This document shows, piece after piece, positions 53,346 to 61,057 of a stretch of DNA of 64,000 nucleotides (position 1 is its first letter; every line of letters begins with the position of its first letter). Origin of the DNA: Chromatiaceae bacterium. GTDB lineage: Bacteria > Pseudomonadota > Gammaproteobacteria > Chromatiales > Chromatiaceae. Location: contig JACKMP010000003.1 in assembly GCA_024235315.1 (NCBI GenBank), forward strand, positions 124,001 through 188,000, read 5' to 3'. The notes below the pieces were generated by a model, which saw nothing but the letters and a program-made list of their open reading frames with translations, was not told the origin of the DNA and did not search any database. The translations under genes and the position numbers were made by a program.

Positions 53346-54209
53346 CTAGTGGATCAGGCGCGCCAGATCGCCGCGGTATTTCTTTACCAGTGCGTGGTCG
53401 CCACCGAGGGTGTCGAAGATCGCGAGCAGACCGCGCCGGGCCGCACCGTCGTTGTAGTCACGCCTGTTTCGCAGGACCACGATCAGCGCCTGCAGTGCGG
53501 CCTCGTACTCGTCGCGCACCAGGTGCAGCGCGGCGGCCTGAAAATGTGCATCGAGGTCCGGCGGCAATTGCGCCACACGATCCCAAAGCGCCTGTTCGTC
53601 ATCGACCGAACGTGCGGTAGTGATGAAATCCAGGTGTGCGCGCAGCGTGGCCAGCTCGGTTGTATCACGCGCCGCAGCAGGCATCGCGACCAGCACCTCG
53701 CGCGCCTCGTCGTAGCGGTGCACGCGCATCAGCAACTTGGCCAGCATCGACGGGATGTCCAGGTTCTCCGGGTCGGCCACGGCGCCTTCCGCCAACACCT
53801 GGATAGCCTTGTCGTACTCGCCCTGATCCCAGGCTCTGGCTGCCGCCAGGCGCACCTTGTCTCCGAGTGGCACCAGGTAGCGGTCAACGATGGTGCGGTA
53901 GTCAGCCTCGGGTTGCATACCGTGAAAAGCCTCCACCACCCTGGCATTGCGGAACAACTTGAACGACGGCAGGGTCTTGACCCCGAAACGACTGGCAATG
54001 CCCTTCTGCTGGTCGGTATTGACGGTGACCAGCAGAAAACGACCGTTGTATTGGTTCGCCAACGCTTTCAGCAGGTTCTGCTGCCGTAGCGACGGGCCCG
54101 CCCAGGGCGCCCAGAAATCCACCACGACCAGCCCCTTGCGCGAGTTTTCCAGCACCAGCTGGTCAAAATTGCGCTCGGTACCCTCGAGGACGTACGCCGG
54201 GTCGCTCAT
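53346..54209 (-). CDS. cnoX: Thioredoxin-TPR chaperone of the CnoX family
   Basis: 287 residues. Thioredoxin domain (1-110) followed by TPR-like helices (about 120-285). The active-site position reads WAPWAGPS, so both usual cysteines are replaced and no disulfide reaction is possible there. E. coli CnoX (YbbN) also lost one. It should act as a holdase for GroEL/DnaK, without redox function. The start overlaps the next gene's stop by 4 bp. Confidence 0.88.
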   Translation of the reverse strand: MSDPAYVLEGTERNFDQLVLENSRKGLVVVDFWAPWAGPSLRQQNLLKALANQYNGRFLLVTVNTDQQKGIASRFGVKTLPSFKLFRNARVVEAFHGMQPEADYRTIVDRYLVPLGDKVRLAAARAWDQGEYDKAIQVLAEGAVADPENLDIPSMLAKLLMRVHRYDEAREVLVAMPAAARDTTELATLRAHLDFITTARSVDDEQALWDRVAQLPPDLDAHFQAAALHLVRDEYEAALQALIVVLRNRRDYNDGAARRGLLAIFDTLGGDHALVKKYRGDLARLIH

Positions 54210-54532
54210 CCGTGCAGCAGATCCACCAGGTTGACGCCCGGCGTGCGCTGCACCTCGATCACCAGGGTCTCTCCCAACGCGATGTCACCGGTCGCAATGT
54301 GTGGTTGCAGCTGCTCACAGATCTGCTGCACCAACAACATGCCCTGCGCATTGTGCGCATCGATGTCGCCCTTCAGTGCACGTCCGAGCTCAGCGATATA
54401 GGCTCGAAACTGCACATCCTGCGCGGCCAGGTCGGCCGCCTTGAACGCCTCGGTGAAATCGATGTGAAGCTCGTAGTTTCCCTCTGGTGAAGGTTCGACC
54501 ACACCCACCTTCAGTGGGCCCTTGATATCCAT
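54206..54532 (-). CDS. Conserved hypothetical protein, cnoX neighbour
   Basis: 108 residues from ATG at 54532, no signal or membrane segments. Acidic and rich in A, L and E (FTEAFKAADLAAQDVQFRAYIAELGRALKGDI), likely alpha/beta. Its 4-bp overlap with cnoX implies cotranslation and a shared job. I do not recognise the family. Confidence 0.7.
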   Translation of the reverse strand: MDIKGPLKVGVVEPSPEGNYELHIDFTEAFKAADLAAQDVQFRAYIAELGRALKGDIDAHNAQGMLLVQQICEQLQPHIATGDIALGETLVIEVQRTPGVNLVDLLHG

Positions 54533-54886
54533 GCAGGTCTCCGTATCGGGGGCGGACAGTGCGTCAAGAATACGGCAAGTCCGGGATAAAATAACCCTGA
54601 TCCGGGGCGTGGCAAAGCCTCCGGCCCATCCCCGGGCCACCGCCACGGCGACCCGACAACTGGCCGGAAATTAACCAACGAAAACAGTCGATTTTGTTTC
54701 CAATACAGGCACTTAATCCAGATTAGGCAATTCGGTGAAAATCCGCGTGTAACAACCTTGTCACAGCGCCGTAGGCGTGCCAGTATCGAGCAACTCCACG
54801 GGCAGAAAATTAGTATTTTCTAATTTAAAAACCGAGAGTTGCAGGACTAACTACAAGGCGAAAAGGTCGATCTGGAGGTGTAGAGA
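54533..54886. other. Intergenic region upstream of cnoX operon and small Cys-rich gene
   Basis: 354 bp between divergent genes. It contains TTGTCA at 54758-54763 (possible -35), a short TAATC-CA-GATTA palindrome (54714-54725), and the perfect ATTAG-N6-CTAAT dyad listed next. Confidence 0.5.
54807..54826 (+). promoter_or_regulatory. ATTAG-N6-CTAAT operator before small Cys-rich membrane gene
   Basis: Perfect dyad AAATTAG-TATTTT-CTAATTT, identical in architecture to 15022 and 49810. It lies 60 bp before the start codon at 54887. Confidence 0.65.
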
Positions 54887-55027
54887 GTGAAGTCTTTTGT
54901 GTGTTGTGCATTCGGTAAGGTCTGCAGCGATATCCCCGGCGTCTGCATCGTCCTGCAGATGATCCTGGTGGTCGCACTCTCTGGTGTGCTCGGCTATGTG
55001 TTCGTAACCCAGGAACTCATGAAGTGA
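54887..55027 (+). CDS. 46-residue Cys-rich single-pass membrane peptide (new)
   Basis: GTG start at 54887 with GGAGGTG 6 nt upstream, 46 residues to TGA. Residues 1-20 hold four cysteines (positions 6, 7, 13, 20). Residues 19-40 form one hydrophobic membrane helix with GxxxY near its end; a charged TQELMK tail follows. No family recognised, and it is too short for most gene callers. Good ribosome site and nearby operator favour a real gene. A thiol- or metal-binding membrane peptide is a guess. Confidence 0.55.
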   Translation: MKSFVCCAFGKVCSDIPGVCIVLQMILVVALSGVLGYVFVTQELMK

Positions 55028-55101
55028 TCCCCGCGTCCGGCCGCTTCGGGCACCCCGAAGTGGCTTGACCACAACCATCCCCCCGCGTAGATTCCGCACC
55101 T

Positions 55102-55316
55102 CGCCTGAGGTGCCTCTCGCGCCTGTCGCGCCCGAGGTTAAACGGGAAGTCGGTGAGCCCCATTCGAGGGCAAGGCCGACACTGCCCCCGCAACGGTGAT
55201 CGGGTTCCATCCGCTGCCCAAATGCCACTGCGTCATCGACGTGGGAAGGCGCAGCGCGACGGTGCGGTCGGTTATTCCCGCCAGCACCACCCCGTCAGTC
55301 CGGAGACCGGCCCCAA
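55102..55316 (+). ncRNA. Cobalamin riboswitch (B12 element)
   Basis: Conserved blocks in order: GGTGCCTC arm, TTAAACGGGAAGTCGGTG, ACTGCCCCCGCAACGGTGAT (the B12 box region), GCCACTGCG with GGGAAGGCGCAGCG, and AGTCCGGAGACCGGCC at the 3' end. It ends about 130 nt before the TonB receptor start. Vitamin B12 binding should repress the receptor and the following adenosyltransferase. Confidence 0.95.
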
Positions 55317-55449
55317 GCGTCAATCATCCACGTCGCGGCGGGCCGCGTGAGACATGACGTTTCCCCATCGTGATCGCGGGGAATGGCTGTCTCCTGCTCC
55401 TCCTGTGACCCGACACGTACAGTGCGGCGGGCACTGACGAGGAGACCAC

Positions 55450-57369
55450 ATGTGCATCCGATCGTTGGCCATCGGCCTGAGTATTGTCTGTCAAACGGCA
55501 TTGGCCGCAACTCCCACCACGCTACCACCCGTATTCGTCAGCGGCGCGCGCAGCGCCGAACACGGCCTGGACATGCCCGCTGCCACGACCTTGATCGGGC
55601 GCCGCGAGATTGCAGACAGCGGCGCACGCGATCTCGAAGAGCTGCTGCGTCGCGTGCCGGGTATCCACGTCGCCGACAGTATCGGCGATGGCGGCAGCGC
55701 GAACATCGACATGCGTGGCTTTGGCTCCACCGCGAACTCGAACGTCGTGATCCTGGTCAACGGGCGCAAGATCAACCCGGCAACGGACAGCGCAACCCTT
55801 TATCTCAACAGTATCGATCTGGAAAACGTCGAACAGATCGAGATCGTCGAGGGCAGTGCGGGGATCCTTTACGGCAACCAGGCGGTCGGTGGGCTGATCA
55901 ATGTGATTACGCGGCGACCGGATGCGCGCAGCCTGAACGCGAAGCTTGGAGGCGGCAGCTATGACGGCTGGGAGCTGCTGGCCGGACTCACGGAGCGACT
56001 CGGCCAACAGGTCGGCCTCAGCGTGCAGGCCACCAGACGTGAGAGCGACAACTACCGCGAGCGAAACGCCAGCCGTGTGCAACGCGTCGATGCGCGCCTG
56101 GAGGTCGATCACCAGGGTGGGTTCAGCTACGTCGATGCACAGCTGCTTGACGATTACGTACAGACACCCGGCGCCCTGTTTGCCAGCGAGCTGGCGGCCG
56201 ACCGGCGCCAGGCGGTATTCCCCAACGATTATTTCGACACCACCAGCCAGGTGCTGCGGATCGGTATCGAGCAGGCACTCGGTGCGCTCTGGCGGATCGA
56301 GGCGGAACTGGCTGTGCGCGACGATCAGCGTGAATTCGTGCAGAGCTTCCGCGGCTTTCCGGGCACGCCGTCGACCCAGGACCGCGACACGATCGAGCTG
56401 ACGCCACGCCTGATCGGGCGCTTCGGAGACGACCTCGTGACCCTCGGCGCCGACCTGCAGCGCACGGACTACCTGCTGCTCACCGCATTCGGCCCGCAGG
56501 GCATCGCGCAGGTCATCGCAGCGCTCTACGGCCAGGTCATGCACCCGATTTCATCGAAGTTGTCGGTCACCGCCGGGCTGCGCCATGCGCAGGTGCAAAA
56601 CGACATCAATAATGGCGGCATACCGGTCGACCTGGACGATTCGGTGACGGTAGGTTCACTCGGACTGGTGTACCGTCCCGAGCCGGCCTGGCGGCTGTTC
56701 GCGCGTGCCGATCAAAACTACCGTTTTGCCAAAGTCGACGAACACACCAACGTGCCTTTTGGACAGCCAGTCGGCCTGAAAAACCAGCGCGGCGTGTCCT
56801 ACGAGGCCGGGGCCGAACTGACCAGCAACGCGTACGGCCTCGGCGTGCGCGCCTACCGTCTCGACCTCGAAGACGAGATCAGTTTCGACGCCGTCACCTT
56901 CAGCAACGTCAACCTGCCGCGCAGCCGCCGCCTCGGCTTCGGCCTGTCGGCCGACATCGCCATGTCGCCGACAGTGCAATTGGGTGCCGGATACGACTAC
57001 ATCGACAGCGAGATCACCAGCGGCACCCACAGCGGCAGCAGTGTGCCGCTGGTGCCCGTACACAAGGCCAATCTGTACGCGGAATACCGACCGCAGGACG
57101 ACTGGCTGTTGCGCCTGGATGTCGCCTATGTCGGCGAACAGTACCTCGGCTCGGATTATGCCAACACGGCGCCGCCACTCGACGCCTATACGGTGGCCGA
57201 CCTGAGCGCGCATCGGGACCTGGGCGACTGGCGTCTGAGCGCACGGATCAATAATCTGTTCGGCGCACGCTACAGCGAAACCGGCGCAAGTTCGTTTGCC
57301 GGCAACGGCTACAACCCGGCACCCGAGCGCAATTTCTGGGTTGAAGCCAGCTACCGATTCGAGGAATAA
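55450..57369 (+). CDS. btuB: TonB-dependent cobalamin receptor, BtuB type
   Basis: 639 residues. Signal peptide ends near ALA. Plug domain (about 40-155) has the usual DLEELLRRVPGIHV, VVILVNGRKIN and EQIEIVEGSAGILYGNQAVGGLINVITR. The rest is a 22-strand beta-barrel ending in aromatic YRF near the C-terminus. The riboswitch upstream argues for B12 or cobinamide as substrate rather than a siderophore. Stop lies three bases before the next start. Confidence 0.92.
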   Translation: MCIRSLAIGLSIVCQTALAATPTTLPPVFVSGARSAEHGLDMPAATTLIGRREIADSGARDLEELLRRVPGIHVADSIGDGGSANIDMRGFGSTANSNVVILVNGRKINPATDSATLYLNSIDLENVEQIEIVEGSAGILYGNQAVGGLINVITRRPDARSLNAKLGGGSYDGWELLAGLTERLGQQVGLSVQATRRESDNYRERNASRVQRVDARLEVDHQGGFSYVDAQLLDDYVQTPGALFASELAADRRQAVFPNDYFDTTSQVLRIGIEQALGALWRIEAELAVRDDQREFVQSFRGFPGTPSTQDRDTIELTPRLIGRFGDDLVTLGADLQRTDYLLLTAFGPQGIAQVIAALYGQVMHPISSKLSVTAGLRHAQVQNDINNGGIPVDLDDSVTVGSLGLVYRPEPAWRLFARADQNYRFAKVDEHTNVPFGQPVGLKNQRGVSYEAGAELTSNAYGLGVRAYRLDLEDEISFDAVTFSNVNLPRSRRLGFGLSADIAMSPTVQLGAGYDYIDSEITSGTHSGSSVPLVPVHKANLYAEYRPQDDWLLRLDVAYVGEQYLGSDYANTAPPLDAYTVADLSAHRDLGDWRLSARINNLFGARYSETGASSFAGNGYNPAPERNFWVEASYRFEE

Positions 57370-57372
57370 CCG

Positions 57373-57918
57373 ATGAGCAAACGTCTGACCCGTATCTACA
57401 CCCGTACCGGCGATGACGGGACCACCGGGCTCGCCAGCGGCCCGCGCCTGCCCAAGGACCACGCCCGCATCGAGGCGATCGGCAGTATCGACGAACTCAA
57501 CTGCACCGTCGGCCTGCTGCGCGTGCAGGTAACCGACGCTCCGACCGACAACCTGCTCGAAGCCGTGCAGCACCGCCTGTTCGATCTGGGCGGAGAGCTG
57601 GCGATGCCGGGTACAGCCATCATTGCGGACGCCCGCAGCAGCGAACTGGAGCAGGTACTCGATGGCTTCAACGCCGATCTGCCGCCACTCGAGGAATTCG
57701 TCCTCCCGGGCGGCAACGAAGCGGCGGCACGCTGCCACCAGGCTCGCGCGGTGTGCCGGCGAGCCGAGCGTGACCTGCTCCGGCTGTCGCGCGACGAGAC
57801 CGTCAACCCGGCGAGCATCCGATACCTCAACCGCCTGTCCGACCTGCTGTTCGTGCTGGCGCGCGTGCTCGCACGCCGCGACGGTGGCAGGGAAATCACC
57901 TGGCGCAAGGGCATGTAG
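57373..57918 (+). CDS. pduO: PduO-type cob(I)alamin adenosyltransferase
   Basis: 181 residues. Start MSKRLTRIYTRTGDDGTTGLASGPRLPKDHARIEAIGS is typical of PduO-type enzymes and contains the ATP-binding TRTGDDGTTGL. RYLNRLSDLLFVLAR near the end completes the site. It makes adenosylcobalamin from cob(I)alamin and ATP. It directly follows btuB and shares its riboswitch. The TAG stop lies in a REP-like element. Confidence 0.93.
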   Translation: MSKRLTRIYTRTGDDGTTGLASGPRLPKDHARIEAIGSIDELNCTVGLLRVQVTDAPTDNLLEAVQHRLFDLGGELAMPGTAIIADARSSELEQVLDGFNADLPPLEEFVLPGGNEAAARCHQARAVCRRAERDLLRLSRDETVNPASIRYLNRLSDLLFVLARVLARRDGGREITWRKGM

Positions 57919-58036
57919 GAGCCGAGCACTCCCGGCAATCATCCACGCACCGCGCCAATCGGCACCGGTAGGAGCCGAGCCCTCTCGGCGATCACCCACG
58001 CACCGCAACAATCGGCCAGGGGCTGGCCCCCTGCAC
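57915..58036. repeat. GTAG-headed REP-like palindromes
   Basis: Copies at 57915 and 57968 (GTAGGAGCCGAG..CTCGGC) plus an inverted GGCCAGGGGCTGGCC at 58013-58027. Same family as 33291 and 51952. Confidence 0.7.
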
Positions 58037-58122
58037 ACGTACACCGGCGTTTCCCAAACACCAACGGGTCGTGTTAATAAGAACGCTCAATTCCTGGTCA
58101 GGCGATACGGGTGCAACAACAG

Positions 58123-58902
58123 ATGGCGAAGAAACCGGTCGTGGTCATCGGCATGGGCGAGATGGGCAGCGTCTTTGCGCGTGGCCTGCTGCGCCTGGGG
58201 CACCCGGTATATCCGGTCAATCGCGACACCCGCATGAAGAAGCTCGCACGCCTCGTCCCGGCACCGAAACTGGTGCTGGTCGCCGTTGCCGAAAGTGATC
58301 TGCAGGCGGTGCTGAAGAACATACCCAAGGCCTGGCGCAAGCGGCTGGTCCTGCTGCAGAACGAGCTGCTGCCCGACGACTATGCCGATCTCGACGAGGT
58401 CAGCGTGATCTCGGTCTGGTTCGAGAAGAAGAAAGGGCAGGAGGTGAAGGTCATCGTCCCGTCGCCGGCCTTCGGTCCACGCGCCAAGTTGCTGGCCCAG
58501 GCACTCGCCACCCTGGATATCCCGGTCAAGCTGATCGACAGGCCACGCGAGATGCTGTTCGAGCTGGTGGTCAAGAACCTGTACATCCTGACCAGCAATA
58601 TCGCAGGCTTGCGCTGCGGCGGCACCGTGAGCCAGCTCTGGGCCGAACACCAGCCGTTCGCACGCAGCGTGGCCAACGAGGTCATCGCGCTGCAGGAGGG
58701 CCTGACCGGATCACGCTTCAACAACGACGAACTGGTGGCCGCGATGGTCCGCGCGTTTGACGGTGACCCTGGCCATCCGTGCACCGGCCGCAGCGCACCG
58801 GCACGTCTGCGGCGCGCACTCGAGCATGCCGACCGCCTGGAGATCAAGGTGCCCACACTGCGCCAGATCGCCGATGAACAACAACGCCCGGCCGCCTTAT
58901 GA
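58123..58902 (+). CDS. Rossmann-fold protein, ketopantoate reductase-like
   Basis: 259 residues from ATG at 58123. VVVIGMGEMGSVFARGLLRLG near the start is a dinucleotide-binding GxGxxG-like loop. The remainder resembles ketopantoate reductases and NADP Rossmann proteins in layout (MLFELVVKNLYILTSNIAGLRCGG), but the catalytic Lys/Glu pattern of PanE is not clear. Overlaps fkpB by 4 bp. Confidence 0.72.
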   Translation: MAKKPVVVIGMGEMGSVFARGLLRLGHPVYPVNRDTRMKKLARLVPAPKLVLVAVAESDLQAVLKNIPKAWRKRLVLLQNELLPDDYADLDEVSVISVWFEKKKGQEVKVIVPSPAFGPRAKLLAQALATLDIPVKLIDRPREMLFELVVKNLYILTSNIAGLRCGGTVSQLWAEHQPFARSVANEVIALQEGLTGSRFNNDELVAAMVRAFDGDPGHPCTGRSAPARLRRALEHADRLEIKVPTLRQIADEQQRPAAL

Positions 58903-59351
58903 GCACAGCGCAGATCCTCCCCGGCAGCGCCGTCGTGCTGCACCTGTCGATCGCGCTGGAGGACGGCACGGAAGCAATCTCCACCTTCGGCGAAGAACCC
59001 GTCAGCGTGACCATCGGGGACGGCACCCTGCAACCGGGACTGGAACTCGCGCTGTACGGACTGCGGGCCGGCGATACCCAGACCATCAACCTGCTTGCCG
59101 AGCAGGCATTCGGCCTGCGCGACACGAATCTCATCCAGTACATGCCGATGACCGAATTTGAGGCCGCGTTCACGCCCGAAGTCGGGCAGATCGTCGCGTT
59201 TTCGCTACCCAATGGCGACGAGGCCCCGGGCATGATCATCGCTGTCGACGAAGGACGCGTCGAGGTCGACTTCAATCACCCGTTGGCCGGACACGAGATC
59301 ACCTTTCAGGTCGAGGTCGTCAGCGTCGGGCCGGCAGCCGCAGAACCCTGA
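58899..59351 (+). CDS. fkpB: FKBP-type peptidyl-prolyl isomerase (FkpB/SlpA-like)
   Basis: 150 residues, SlyD/FkpB type. VVLHLSIALEDGTEAISTFGEEPVSVTIGDGTLQPGLELALYGLRAGD shows the FKBP core with the insert-in-flap domain following. It catalyses prolyl isomerisation or acts as chaperone. Adjacent to ispH as in E. coli. Confidence 0.92.
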   Translation: MSTAQILPGSAVVLHLSIALEDGTEAISTFGEEPVSVTIGDGTLQPGLELALYGLRAGDTQTINLLAEQAFGLRDTNLIQYMPMTEFEAAFTPEVGQIVAFSLPNGDEAPGMIIAVDEGRVEVDFNHPLAGHEITFQVEVVSVGPAAAEP

Positions 59352-59414
59352 CGGCCGGCATGGGTAATCCGGACCACGCTTGAAAAGGTCGGGCCGGGCC
59401 CGGACAATCCCTGG

Positions 59415-60380
59415 ATGAAAATACTCCTGGCCAATCCGCGCGGCTTCTGCGCTGGCGTCGACCGCGCGATCGAGATCGTCGAGCGCGCGCTCGATACCTT
59501 CGGCGCGCCTATCTACGTGCGCCACGAGGTCGTGCACAACCGCTTCGTGGTGCAGCGCCTGCGTGAACGCGGCGCAGTGTTCGTCGACGAACTGCGCGAG
59601 ATCCCCGACGGCGGCACCGTGATCTTCAGTGCCCACGGGGTATCGCAGCAGGTTCGCGAGGAAGCCGACAAACGCGGCCTGACAGTATTCGACGCAACCT
59701 GCCCACTGGTCACCAAGGTGCACCTGGAAGTCGCACGGCACTGCAAGGCCGGCGACGAGGTGGTACTGATCGGACACAAGGGGCACCCCGAGGTCGAGGG
59801 CACCATGGGGCAGTATCGCTGTATCAGGGAAAACGCCGGCATCTACCTGGTCGAGACGCCGGCCGACGTCGCCGAACTCGATATCCGCAACCCGGCACAG
59901 CTGGCATTCGTCACCCAGACGACGCTGTCGATGCACGACACCGCGCTGGTGATCGACGCGCTGCAACGACGATTCCCAAGTATCCAGGGTCCAAAAAAGG
60001 ACGACATCTGCTACGCCACGCAGAACCGCCAGGACGCGGTCACCCGTCTCGCGCAACAGTGTGACCTGGTGCTGGTCGTTGGCTCACCCAACAGCTCGAA
60101 CTCGAATCGCCTGAAAGAGATCGCCGAAAAGCAGGGCCGGCCGGCCTACCTGATCGACGGCCCCGAAGACATCCGCCACGAGTGGCTCGACGGCGTGGCA
60201 ACGGTTGGCCTGACCGCCGGTGCCTCGGCGCCGGAGGTGCTGGTCGAGAACGTGATCCGTCAGCTCAGGGAGTGGGGTGCCGACTCTGTCGAGCAGGACG
60301 GCGGCCAGCCGGAGACCGTGGTGTTCGCGCTGCCGAAGAACCTGCTGGGCGCCATGTCGGGTGACGTGACCGAAGCCTGA
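59415..60380 (+). CDS. ispH: 4-hydroxy-3-methylbut-2-enyl diphosphate reductase IspH
   Basis: 321 residues, typical length. Starts MKILLANPRGFCAGVDRAIEIVERAL; the three cluster cysteines are in GFCAGVDRA, FDATCPLVTKVH and VVGSPNSSNSNRL-adjacent region (DICYATQNRQ). Last step of the MEP isoprenoid pathway, producing IPP and DMAPP with a [4Fe-4S] cluster. Confidence 0.97.
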   Translation: MKILLANPRGFCAGVDRAIEIVERALDTFGAPIYVRHEVVHNRFVVQRLRERGAVFVDELREIPDGGTVIFSAHGVSQQVREEADKRGLTVFDATCPLVTKVHLEVARHCKAGDEVVLIGHKGHPEVEGTMGQYRCIRENAGIYLVETPADVAELDIRNPAQLAFVTQTTLSMHDTALVIDALQRRFPSIQGPKKDDICYATQNRQDAVTRLAQQCDLVLVVGSPNSSNSNRLKEIAEKQGRPAYLIDGPEDIRHEWLDGVATVGLTAGASAPEVLVENVIRQLREWGADSVEQDGGQPETVVFALPKNLLGAMSGDVTEA

Positions 60381-60384
60381 GCGG

Positions 60385-60585
60385 CCTGCCCTCCCCTCAT
60401 CCCAGCCTTCTCCCCGGCCGGGTGAAGGGGCAAGAGGGCGGACGAGAACATGCACCCTCTCTCCCGCAGGAGAAGGGGGCCAGGCGGTAGATGAAAACAT
60501 GCACCCTCTCCCGCAGGGAAAAGGGCAAGGCGGCAGATGAAAACATCCACCCTCTCCCTCAGGGAGAGGGTCGGGGTGAGGGAAA
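60385..60585. repeat. Tandem CCCTCTCCC hairpin repeats between ispH and pilin gene
   Basis: Three direct copies, about 46-49 bp each, of GA(T/C)GA(A/G)AACAT(G/C)CACCCTCTC... with GGGAGAAGGG-type arms lie at about 60444, 60491 and 60537. The last has an 11-bp perfect stem ACCCTCTCCCT-C-AGGGAGAGGGT (60549-60571). It separates convergent genes and can act as terminator on both strands. Confidence 0.65.
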
Positions 60586-60604
60586 ATCAATCCCCGGCAA
60601 CGCT

Positions 60605-61051
60605 TTACCAGCAACCGCTGGCCGGTGATGTTTCACCCTTTTGATTGATTGTGAAGGTAGCGCAAGCGCTGTCGCCCGCTTGCGGACCTTGCGCCGTGGC
60701 CGTAACCGTGAAGGTCTGCCCTCCATTAGTGACAGATATGGCGTAGTTATCAGGCGATCCATCGTTGTTCCTATCCAACCTGGCCAACACTGGATCAATC
60801 ATCGAATCCACATCGTCCCCGTCCCCATTTGGATCATCCAGGTTAGCGGCCGAGCCATACGAGCCGTTAATTGTGTAGAAGCGCTCCTGTGCTGACGCGA
60901 TAGTCTCCAGCGCCACTTTGGCATCGGCACGGCGCGATTTCTGTACCTGGTTGGTGTAGATCGGGTAGGCGATGGTCGCGATGATCGCCATCACGGCGAC
61001 CACCACCATCAGTTCCACCAGGGTCAGGCCACCTTGTCTTGTCTGCATCAT
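60605..61051 (-). CDS. pilE: Type IV pilin (PilE-like)
   Basis: 148 residues. Prepilin site RQGG|LTLVELM: mature residue 1 is Leu, residue 5 Glu. Hydrophobic alpha-helix (about 9-30) and NQVQKSRRADAKVALETIASAQERFYTINGSYG of minor pilin PilE. C-terminal pair of Cys (SACATF and SGCW) would form the D-loop disulfide. Encoded just after pilY1, in a likely operon. Confidence 0.9.
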   Translation of the reverse strand: MMQTRQGGLTLVELMVVVAVMAIIATIAYPIYTNQVQKSRRADAKVALETIASAQERFYTINGSYGSAANLDDPNGDGDDVDSMIDPVLARLDRNNDGSPDNYAISVTNGGQTFTVTATAQGPQAGDSACATFTINQKGETSPASGCW

Positions 61052-61057
61052 CTTCCC

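Noticed and set aside
54714..54725. TAATC-CA-GATTA as a fourth copy of the shared operator
   Set aside because: Arms and spacing differ (5-2-5 instead of 7-6-7).
60444..60571. Tandem repeats as a CRISPR array
   Set aside because: Copies are contiguous without unique spacers and no cas genes are present.
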